NCBI GenBank assembly: GCA_964368875.1
Contig: CAYJDG010000001.1
Coordinates: 1 to 64,000 of the forward strand
Direction of reading: 5' to 3'
Length of the DNA stretch: 64,000 nucleotides
From: CAYJDG01 sp964368875
GTDB taxonomy: Bacteria > Pseudomonadota > Alphaproteobacteria > Micavibrionales > Micavibrionaceae
Shown here: in pieces, positions 51,311-58,738 of the stretch
Numbering within the stretch: position 1 is the stretch's first letter
Layout: each line of letters starts with the position of its first letter
Position numbers and translations under genes: made by a program
Notes under the pieces: model-generated
Seen by the model: the letters and a program-made list of their open reading frames with translations, nothing else
The model's database searches: none
Told to the model about the DNA's origin: nothing

Positions 51311-51857
51311 AGCTGACTTCGCAAGGGCTGGAGCCTTTGAAAAAGAGGAATTGGCAGAGGCCTTCGTTCGCATAAACTTTTGCGGGCAGAGGCGTTGTGT
51401 TGGAAATTTCGAGCGTGACGTGGCCTTCCCAGCCGGGTTCAAGCGGCGTGACGTTCACGATCAGGCCGCAGCGGGCATAGGTGCTCTTGCCCAGACAGAT
51501 GACGAGCACGTCTTTCGGAATGCGGAAATATTCAACCGTGCGGGTGAGGGCGAAGGAGTTAGGCGGAATGACGCAGACCGGAGTCCGGCGCTCGACGAAA
51601 GACTGGTTCGAAAAATCTTTCGGGTCAACGACGGCGCTGTCGATATTGGTGAAGATCATGAATTCGTCAGAGCAGCGCGCGTCGTAGCCATAAGACGAGA
51701 GACCATAGGAAATAATTTTCTGACCGTCTTTTTCGCGGTTCTGTTTTTCAGCGAACGGCTCAATCATGCCGGCGAGGGCCTGCTCGCGAATCCAGTGATC
51801 GGGCATAATGCCAGGGACGGCGACGAGGTCGGTATCTGGTTTAATCGCGGCTTTCAT
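51252..51857 (-). CDS. dcd: dCTP deaminase
   Basis: 201 residues: SYGYDARCSDEFMIFT, LVICLGKSTYARCGLIVNVT, and the catalytic Glu in GWEGHVTLEISNTTPLPAKV, ending GKYMGQTGVTLPR. It deaminates dCTP to dUTP for dTTP synthesis. Two starts are possible: ATG 51857, inside the end of the upstream small gene and so coupled to it, or ATG 51806, nearer the usual N-terminus (MPDHWIR). Confidence 0.95.
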   Translation of the reverse strand: MKAAIKPDTDLVAVPGIMPDHWIREQALAGMIEPFAEKQNREKDGQKIISYGLSSYGYDARCSDEFMIFTNIDSAVVDPKDFSNQSFVERRTPVCVIPPNSFALTRTVEYFRIPKDVLVICLGKSTYARCGLIVNVTPLEPGWEGHVTLEISNTTPLPAKVYANEGLCQFLFFKGSSPCEVSYADRAGKYMGQTGVTLPRT

Positions 51858-51996
51858 CGGCCATCTGGTCCTTGTTCTGTTCAGTTCGACCTTTGCTTTG
51901 GTCCTTACGGCGTTTCAGGTTGGCCTTTAGCGCCGCGGCCCGCTTTTCAGCGAGCTTATCCTTTTGTTTAGCAGACTCTGGGGCGTCCGGGGTCAT
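51841..51996 (-). CDS. Small basic protein, 51 residues
   Basis: An ATG at 51996 opens a 51-codon frame ending TAA at 51841, overlapping the dcd start by 17 bases. The product is Lys/Arg/Ala-rich and helical, with KLAEKRAAALKANLKRRKDQ. Short proteins with this A-L-x-A-N-L-x-R-R-K pattern are common in Alphaproteobacteria; function unknown to me. The biased composition and the tight overlap with dcd support a real gene. Confidence 0.7.
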   Translation of the reverse strand: MTPDAPESAKQKDKLAEKRAAALKANLKRRKDQSKGRTEQNKDQMADESRD

Positions 51997-52138
51997 CAAT
52001 TGGCCTCTAACTCACCGATTCTCAACAAAAATATGGGAATTTGATTGGGAGATAAATACACAATAGAGCCCCCATATTCCAGAAAATTAGTTGCCCCTGC
52101 CCGGAATCTGTTGTAGTCAGGCACGTCTTTTAAAGAAA

Positions 52139-52213
52139 GCTGCCGTAGCACAGTGGTAGTGCGCATCCTTGGTAAGGATGAGGTCGGGAGTTCAATCCTC
52201 CCCGGCAGCACCA
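52139..52213 (+). tRNA. tRNA-Thr (GGT)
   Basis: Plus-strand cloverleaf: acceptor GCTGCCG/CGGCAGC, D arm AGCACAGTGGTAGTGC, anticodon stem GCATCC/GGATG with loop TTGGTAA giving GGT (Thr), T arm GGAGTTCAATCCTCC, discriminator A and encoded CCA. Confidence 0.97.
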
Positions 52214-52288
52214 TTTTCCTCACATTTATTCACGTTTTCCGCAGTAACCCGCGAAAAACCCTGAGTTAAACCAGCAATCCGGGTCCGC

Positions 52289-55200
52289 CTAGACGGTCCC
52301 GTTGCTGACCGTCCAGTCCAGATTATGCAGCGGATCAAACTGGGTGGCGGCCGTGCCTGTCAGGCGGGCGACCTCCACTGCGTTGTAGACCGTGCCTGTT
52401 CCATCCTGATCGACGGAAATAAGCGTGTCATTGCCGCGTTGCTCAATTTTGACGTAGCCCTCGGTGACAGGATTGCTCCCGCCAAAGTTTTCTTCGAGCA
52501 AAGCGGAAATATCAATCACGTCACCCCCGATGCCTACCGTGAAATCGGCAATGACATCGGCGAGATTGCTCAATTTTTCGCTATTGCTGCGTGTGAGGGA
52601 CGCCACATCGTAGTAGAACGTATCCTGACCGGAGTCGCCATAAAGAACATCATGGCCCCGTCCGCCAAACAGCACATCATTCCCATCGCCCCCATGCAGC
52701 GTGTCGTTTCCAAGCGTGCCAACGACAATGTTGTTCAGTGCGTTGCCCGTGACTTCAAGTCCGCGACTTAGCTTAAGGTCGAGATCGGAGAGCAGGCGCA
52801 GCGGGTAGGCTCCCGGATCATCCAGCACGTTGTCGTAACCGAGATCCAGCGCGATGAAATCGGCAATTCGCTGGCCGATGATTTCGCGTGATTCAAAGGC
52901 CATATGCCACGTGTCCTGCGCCCAGATCGGATCGTAGCCGGGAGTCGTGGTTGGCATGTCTGCCTGCATCGGCAGATCGCTGTAATTGACTGCCAGATGG
53001 ACATCTTTATAGAGCAGGGCAAGCTGTTCTTGGGCATGGTGAACATAATCAAGGCCAGCAAGGGTGCGTGCCGTGCTCAGTGCGCTCTTACCGGCCGCCT
53101 CAGCGCCTTCGACGTTATAATTACCTGTTTGCGCAATATAGAACTTAATATCGTCGCCAAGCCGGTCCTGAATATAGTCGAAGATCGCGCGCGTCGAGGC
53201 TACGTAGGACTGCTCAGCTGCAAGGCGCTGCTCTTCGGTTGGCAAGCCGCCTATACGGTTAGCCTCTGCCTCGCCCTGGCCCCAGACGATAGCCGGAAGG
53301 ACGCTGCCTTGCGCGCGCAAATCAGCCATCTGCAGTGCCATCAGATCCACCGCGCGGATTAGCAGATCAGACGGCCTGTTTTCAGCCGGATACCACCAGA
53401 CACGGGCAAGCTCATCACTCTCATCGCCGTCGACACTCGTACCGCCAACCGCAATGTTGACGTAGTAATTATTTTCATCTCTGCCAACCGCTTCAACGCG
53501 GGTGAAATCAGTTTTTGCCAGAAGATCACTTTTAAGGAAGGTTAGCCCGGATTCATGATCTCCACCTTCGACGCCCAGACCGCTGATATTCGACTGTCCC
53601 AGCGGAGCGACATACAAGATGGACGGAGTCTTGGTGATCAGATTGTCGGCCAGAGATACATCCTTGAAGTTGACATTTTTAAGTGTCACGAGAAGCTCAC
53701 TTGGAGCTCCGCCACGTCCGTCTTTATCAAAGTAAACGAGAATGTTCTGACCATCGATCACGCTCGATATATATTTGTCTCCAATTGCATCGGTGCCTTT
53801 ATAGCCAGCGCTCAGCAAAAGCTCACTGACATCAAGACGGTCGCCACCAACGCCAGCCTGAAAATCCTCGATGGTTACAGTGCCGCGCGGACCGCTGCTA
53901 CCTTCAAACTTGAAGGTATCGATGCCTTCACCGCCATAAAGAGTGTCAGAGCCAGAGCCAATCAGCAGGAGATCATTACCCGTGCCGCCATAAATGACGT
54001 TCGTACCGCCACCACCGGACAGAGTATCATTGCCGCCTTCGCCATAGAGAGCATCGTTGCCGAGGCCGCCGAAGAGCGTGTTGTTTAGATTGCTGCGGCC
54101 ATGAATAACGTCGTCATGGTCAGATCCATAAATATTTTCAATAGAGTAAAGAACATCGTATCCGCCCTGACCATCGTTGGACACATAGGTCAGGTCTTCC
54201 GGTCGCACCGCCTGCGGTGTAAAGGCCAGATTATAGGTGGCCGAGAAGGCCGCGAAGCTGATGCCCGTCAATTGTACGAGGGACGACGCTGAGACGCCGC
54301 CAAGACCATCAGGATCAAACTGAATTTTGACGCCGTCCGTAATTTCACGGATGCGGATATAGCCGTCAGCAACCGGATTGGTACCCATATAGCCGACATG
54401 CTGCAAAAGGTCGGCGACGTTGATGACGCTGCCGCCCTCGCCAGTCACAAAGCCGGTAATGCGGGTATTACGGTGATCGACCCAGTCCTGATAGGTGTAG
54501 GTGTAAACGGTGCCAGTAGGCACAGGTGGCGGTGGCGCCCCAGGCAAAGTGATCTCCGCATCAACGACGATGCCACTGGTCGCCATGAGATAGGTGACCA
54601 TATCGCGCTCAGTCGGGCTACTCGCGCCTTCGCCGCCAATGATCAGGTCATTGCCCGCGCCACCATTAAAAATATCATTGCCTGAACCGCCGAACAGAAT
54701 GTCGTCGCGGTCACCGCCCGCCAAATAATCAAAGCCTTTATACCCTACGACAAAATCAGCATAGCCTGCGTTGGCAAGAAGGATATTGCCGCGATCAGGT
54801 TGTTGTGGATCGACGACCAGATGTGTTCGTGAAGTAAATGAGGACTGCAAAAGTGCTTCAAAATGGCCACCGGCGTAATCATGAAGCGTGGTCAGCATAG
54901 TCGTGACATTGACCGTCGGGCTCGCATCATTGCTAAAATTATAAAAGGCAGCCAGTTTATGCCACCAGTCGGCTTTTGTGACAACTGAGCCATCGGTGGG
55001 TACCGGATCTGGTTCAGGCGGTGGCTCGGGCGGCAAAGGCTCGCTGAGAGCGCTATGACTGCCAGACAACACGACATCTGCTCTGACCGTACCTGAGATG
55101 GTATTATCGTAGACGTAATTGTAATCCGACCCATCCGCAAGCTCACGGATGCCATAGGACGCATGGCCGTCACCTGTGATGGTGTTGTCGTAAACGCTGA

Positions 55201-56173
55201 TACCTGTGCTCAGGTAAATCTTGCCTGAAACCCCGGCGCGATCATCGTAGGAAGCGATCGCTATTTCTTCGTAACCGTTCAGTTTCGACTGCGAGTTTTC
55301 ATGAACAAAGTTGTCGTGGATGACGCTATCCTGACTGCCTAAAATACGGATGCCGCGTTCACCATTGTGATGGATATCTGCTCCGCTGATTTCGACTTCA
55401 TTGGCCTTATTGATCTGAATGCCATCTTTAGCGTTGTTATAATACTCACCGCCAATAATCCTGATGTCGGTAGGTACGGCTATATCAGAGCTGCCGCGCT
55501 GAACGACGATTCCGTTGCCGCCATTGTCATAGGCCACATTGTTTTCTAGCGTGGAATTGCTGGTCGAGGTTACGATATTGAAGCCATGACGGTCGTTATC
55601 ATAAGCAATGTTGTTGCCGAAATACGCATTGGTCTGGAAATCCATGACGAATCCGTCGAGACCGTTGCCATGACTGACGCTGTTGGTGATGATCAGTCCG
55701 TCCGTGCGTTCATGGGGATCAAAGCCATAACGGGACATATCCTTGATCTCGACATGATCGAGGGTGATGTTGTGGTCTGAGCCGGGTGTGCCTGGCTTAA
55801 CGCCATTGAACCAGCCGTCTATATTTCCGGTCGTATTCGCGCGGTTGCCATCAATAGTGATATCGTGCATGCCGACATTACTGGTTTCAACACCGTAAGG
55901 CGTGCGGAACACGCCCGTGATATCACCACTCCAGCCATCTTTGACCTTGACCACCGACTGGCCCATGCCATCGCCGTAAACCGTGATATTATCGTAGAGT
56001 TGGATTGCGCCGAGGGAAGATTTGCCTGCACCCGAGACTGCGTAGATGCCGACAGGGATGTATACTTCTCCGCCCCCGGCAGCACGTGCCGCATTCACAG
56101 CGGCTTGAATGGCGACGCGGTCGTCCGTGACACCATCGCCGATTGCTCCAAAATCTTTTACGTTGAAAATCAT
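52289..56173 (-). CDS. AlgE/PsmE-like mannuronan C5-epimerase fused to a GQSN esterase domain and RTX repeats
   Basis: 1294 residues from ATG 56173, which gives the AlgE N-terminus and numbering (a GTG at 56182 adds three). Residues 1-375: AlgE-type parallel beta-helix A-module (NVKDFGAIGDGVTDD; DGWFNG; YGFDPHE at 149-155; HGNGLDGFVMDFQ; DRHGFNIVTSTSN). Tyr149, Asp152, His154 and Asp178 of AlgE4 are kept; the Lys117 position is Asn. RTX nonapeptides follow at about 490-520, 680-750 and 1150-1185, each with a calcium-type C-terminal block. Residues 853-1110: sialate O-acetylesterase-like domain with GQSN (Ser861), WGQGEAEANR and DTWHMAF (Asp1087, His1090). A Pro-rich linker separates module one. 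No Sec signal, so type I secretion is likely. Predicted to convert M to G in alginate-like polymer and remove acetyl groups. Confidence 0.9.
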   Translation of the reverse strand: MIFNVKDFGAIGDGVTDDRVAIQAAVNAARAAGGGEVYIPVGIYAVSGAGKSSLGAIQLYDNITVYGDGMGQSVVKVKDGWSGDITGVFRTPYGVETSNVGMHDITIDGNRANTTGNIDGWFNGVKPGTPGSDHNITLDHVEIKDMSRYGFDPHERTDGLIITNSVSHGNGLDGFVMDFQTNAYFGNNIAYDNDRHGFNIVTSTSNSTLENNVAYDNGGNGIVVQRGSSDIAVPTDIRIIGGEYYNNAKDGIQINKANEVEISGADIHHNGERGIRILGSQDSVIHDNFVHENSQSKLNGYEEIAIASYDDRAGVSGKIYLSTGISVYDNTITGDGHASYGIRELADGSDYNYVYDNTISGTVRADVVLSGSHSALSEPLPPEPPPEPDPVPTDGSVVTKADWWHKLAAFYNFSNDASPTVNVTTMLTTLHDYAGGHFEALLQSSFTSRTHLVVDPQQPDRGNILLANAGYADFVVGYKGFDYLAGGDRDDILFGGSGNDIFNGGAGNDLIIGGEGASSPTERDMVTYLMATSGIVVDAEITLPGAPPPPVPTGTVYTYTYQDWVDHRNTRITGFVTGEGGSVINVADLLQHVGYMGTNPVADGYIRIREITDGVKIQFDPDGLGGVSASSLVQLTGISFAAFSATYNLAFTPQAVRPEDLTYVSNDGQGGYDVLYSIENIYGSDHDDVIHGRSNLNNTLFGGLGNDALYGEGGNDTLSGGGGTNVIYGGTGNDLLLIGSGSDTLYGGEGIDTFKFEGSSGPRGTVTIEDFQAGVGGDRLDVSELLLSAGYKGTDAIGDKYISSVIDGQNILVYFDKDGRGGAPSELLVTLKNVNFKDVSLADNLITKTPSILYVAPLGQSNISGLGVEGGDHESGLTFLKSDLLAKTDFTRVEAVGRDENNYYVNIAVGGTSVDGDESDELARVWWYPAENRPSDLLIRAVDLMALQMADLRAQGSVLPAIVWGQGEAEANRIGGLPTEEQRLAAEQSYVASTRAIFDYIQDRLGDDIKFYIAQTGNYNVEGAEAAGKSALSTARTLAGLDYVHHAQEQLALLYKDVHLAVNYSDLPMQADMPTTTPGYDPIWAQDTWHMAFESREIIGQRIADFIALDLGYDNVLDDPGAYPLRLLSDLDLKLSRGLEVTGNALNNIVVGTLGNDTLHGGDGNDVLFGGRGHDVLYGDSGQDTFYYDVASLTRSNSEKLSNLADVIADFTVGIGGDVIDISALLEENFGGSNPVTEGYVKIEQRGNDTLISVDQDGTGTVYNAVEVARLTGTAATQFDPLHNLDWTVSNGTV

Positions 56174-56412
56174 GCTACACACCCTGACACATTGTTATTT
56201 GTTAGACGTACGGAAAGGCTCAACAACCTATGGGGGTCCCGGTTAGTTCCTAGTACAATAGAACTTCCGGTAGAATCTTCATGGACTGCTAGAGTTTGTC
56301 TATGGGAGCTTTTTGTAGATACCGCAAGCCCCTATCAGCGTTCATAAACAATTCTGTGCTGTATTCACAGGGGTCGCCGTTACATTATGAAGTCTGCATA
56401 AACGTCTAAGTT
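56174..56412. other. Upstream region of the epimerase gene
   Basis: About 240 non-coding bases between the epimerase start and the terminator of the SPFH gene. It should hold the epimerase promoter. I see no clear sigma-70 pair, no TCTTACA element and no stable hairpin. Confidence 0.5.
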
Positions 56413-56439
56413 AAAAAAATGCACCCGGTCAGGGGTGCA
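56413..56439 (-). terminator. Intrinsic terminator after the SPFH gene
   Basis: Read on the minus strand, TGCACCC (56439-56433) pairs with GGGTGCA (56426-56420) around a 6-base loop and runs into seven T (56419-56413). It separates the SPFH gene from the downstream epimerase gene. Confidence 0.85.
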
Positions 56440-56465
56440 CTTCAACTTTTTATCTTATGGGAGAA

Positions 56466-57428
56466 TTATTTAATGGCGGCCGCAGGCGCGGAGGATGGCT
56501 GGGATTTAGCTGCATTCAAATGCGAGCTCACCGCGATGCTCGCTCCGCTGCTACCGCCATTGCAGCCAGCAAGGGCGAAGGCGGCATACTCGTTCTTCAT
56601 GCTCTTGGCGGCTTCAATGCAGTAGAGTTGTGGAATAATGCTGTCAGGCACATTATCCACCTTGTAGGCTTTGTACGCAGCCGTGCTGGTCTGGGCCCAG
56701 CGCTGGGCGAGTTCGATAGCCTTGCCCGAGTTGTCGATCTGCTGCTGGATAATTTTTGCATCCATCCGCGTTGCAGAGAGTTGGCGCTTCTGCTCTTCGT
56801 TCTGGGTGCTTCCAGCACAACCCTTGGCAGTAACCTCTTCGATCGTGAAGGGATAGTCATCGGCATTGATGCGTTCCTGAATGGATATTTCAAGGTGTGC
56901 ACGGTCAGTGTCGGGATCAACATCATAGGATGCCACTTTCTGGTAGTAGTTGAGAATTGCTTGCGTTGCTTTCTGGCGAACCATCGAGTCCGTGTCGCTG
57001 TGGAAATCGAGATAGAGTTTGCCAAGCTGTTTATCGGTGGCATGGCCGTTGACACGGTAGGCGATAGTGAAGGCACAAAAATCCTGAATTTTATCCGCAA
57101 AACGGATGCTGAGTTCACGGTCGCCGATGTCAAGATTATCACGCGTGGTCGACCATTTTTCGTAGGATTGTAGGAACGGCACCGGACTTTTCCACGAGAG
57201 TCCATGGCGTACGCCGGGTTGCGGCACACCGAGTTGCGTGACAATGGCGACAGTCTTGCCATTGACGTAACCGACTGAGCTGGCACCACCGATCACTCCG
57301 GCGGCAGAAGCGAAGGCGAGAGCAACAAGCGTAGTTTTGGCAGCCCCTGTCAGGCCGCCGCGAGAGTTGTGAAAAAATCCGTCACGGGATGAAGAAGGCT
57401 GATCATCTGGATGGCGAGAGTAATTCAT
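56466..57428 (-). CDS. SPFH/band 7 (prohibitin-like) domain membrane protein
   Basis: 320 residues. A charged cytoplasmic N-terminus, one membrane helix (about 28-52), then an SPFH-like domain: GKTVAIVTQLGVPQPGVRHG, SPVPFLQSYEKWSTTRDNLD, FCAFTIAYRVNG, and a helical part (NEEQKRQLSATRMDAKIIQQ) followed by a Ser/Ala-rich tail with two cysteines. Prohibitin-family proteins form membrane rings and scaffold proteases or lipids; distant members also occur in phages. The gene has its own terminator; the link with the epimerase gene downstream is unproved. Confidence 0.75.
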   Translation of the reverse strand: MNYSRHPDDQPSSSRDGFFHNSRGGLTGAAKTTLVALAFASAAGVIGGASSVGYVNGKTVAIVTQLGVPQPGVRHGLSWKSPVPFLQSYEKWSTTRDNLDIGDRELSIRFADKIQDFCAFTIAYRVNGHATDKQLGKLYLDFHSDTDSMVRQKATQAILNYYQKVASYDVDPDTDRAHLEISIQERINADDYPFTIEEVTAKGCAGSTQNEEQKRQLSATRMDAKIIQQQIDNSGKAIELAQRWAQTSTAAYKAYKVDNVPDSIIPQLYCIEAAKSMKNEYAAFALAGCNGGSSGASIAVSSHLNAAKSQPSSAPAAAIK

Positions 57429-58030
57429 TCAGTAGCTCCATGTTTTTACTATTTCTATTTTTAGTATTGTTCCCTCTTTACCATGGCGTGCGAAAACGCG
57501 TCAAAATTGGACGCGCCAATTTTCTCATTTTAGAAAATTATGATTCAGTGAAGCGGTGATGGATTTGCAGCGACAACCAGAATCTTTTTTTGAATGCAAA
57601 CTTTCGGACTAAAAATATTTTCGCGTCGAAAATCTGAAAAAATAGGCGTGCGCTGACTCTTAAATTTTTTTAAGAATTTGTTTACCTTTATAGAGTCCAC
57701 GCTGGGACTCACATGGCGAATGAGTGCAGACATTATGACTGAGACCTCTACGAGGAGGTTTTAGGCTCTGTGAAAGTTTCAAGCCGCCGGTATGAAATGC
57801 AATCATCGACAGACATACGCACAAACAGCCGTTTTTATTCGGGGGAGTATGCGACGTGCTCTCGTTATGCCTAAGGGCGTACACATAGCGTAAGTGGGGG
57901 AGTGAATGCATATTAGAGATTCATTATATGAAGGTGAAGCGCGCGGTTTAGTTCACTGTCCTTCAGACAAAGTTAAGCGGGTTCTTATATGATTTATAGT
58001 CCTTTAGCCGGAAAGCGAAGCTCCCATCCT
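57429..58030. other. 602-bp non-coding region rich in inverted repeats
   Basis: No convincing gene; short minus-strand frames at 57545-57911 lack family resemblance. Perfect inverted repeats: CGCGTC/GACGCG (57497-57502, 57510-57515) interleaved with AAAATTGG/CCAATTTT (57503-57510, 57516-57523); TCTTAAA/TTTAAGA (57658-57664, 57669-57675); GAGTCC/GGACTC (57693-57698, 57705-57710). Two copies of GGGGGAGT lie near 57842 and 57896. It separates the divergent SPFH and response-regulator genes and should carry both promoters, possibly a small RNA too. Confidence 0.6.
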
Positions 58031-58717
58031 ATGAATGTCCTGATCGTAGAAAATAATCCCCTTAATATGGAACAGCTCTCCGACCTTCTTGAAAAAGAAG
58101 GTTATCGAACCCTACAGGCGTCGAACGGTAAAGATGCGCTAAGCATCTATAAAGAGCAGCAACCAGATTTTATATGCCTAGATATCATGATGGACGATCT
58201 GTCCGGTTATGATGTGTGTCGTGAAATTCGTAAGACAGACTCTGTCACGCCTATTATTTTCATCAGTGGCAAATCCGACTCAGTCGATAAAGTGATCGGC
58301 CTCGAGATCGGCGCAGATGACTATATTGTCAAGCCATTCGATGTCCACGAGGTCAATGCGCGCATCCGTGCAGTGGCAAGGCGCTGTATGGTTAGAGAGA
58401 ACCCGCAAGCCAAGGATGAAGAAATCCAGATGAACGATGTAACCATTTTTCCTCAGCAATTGAAGGGCAAGCGCTCTGATCAGACATTCGAACTGAGTCT
58501 GCGGGAAGTAAAGATCCTCAAGCTCTTCAAGGAAAATCAAGACAAACTAGTCAGCCGGGATATGCTTCTCGATCACTGCTGGGGTGCTCATATCATGCCT
58601 GAAAGCCGTACGATTGACTGGCATATATCAAAGCTGCGTAAGAAAATTGAAGCGGATGAAGCTAACCCGCAGATTATAAAGACCGTCCATGGAGCAGGGT
58701 ATCGATTTGGTCGCTAG
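58031..58717 (+). CDS. OmpR/PhoB family response regulator
   Basis: 228 residues from ATG 58031 (an ATG at 57989 adds 14 residues before the receiver). The receiver has VLIVENNPLNMEQLSDLLEK, phospho-acceptor Asp51 in DFICLDIMMDDLSGYD, and IVKPFDVHE; one of the usual acidic pair at the start is Asn. The C-terminal winged helix reads FELSLREVKILKLFKENQDK and RTIDWHISKLRKKIEADE ending VHGAGYRFG. It binds DNA as a dimer, usually to 11-bp direct repeats. The partner is very likely the kinase 21 bases downstream. Confidence 0.93.
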   Translation: MNVLIVENNPLNMEQLSDLLEKEGYRTLQASNGKDALSIYKEQQPDFICLDIMMDDLSGYDVCREIRKTDSVTPIIFISGKSDSVDKVIGLEIGADDYIVKPFDVHEVNARIRAVARRCMVRENPQAKDEEIQMNDVTIFPQQLKGKRSDQTFELSLREVKILKLFKENQDKLVSRDMLLDHCWGAHIMPESRTIDWHISKLRKKIEADEANPQIIKTVHGAGYRFGR

Positions 58718-58738
58718 CGCCGAGTCCCTGCAAAGATA

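Noticed and set aside
57545..57911. Two short minus-strand frames in the spacer before the two-component genes
   Set aside because: Low-complexity products, no ribosome sites, and they run through several inverted repeats.
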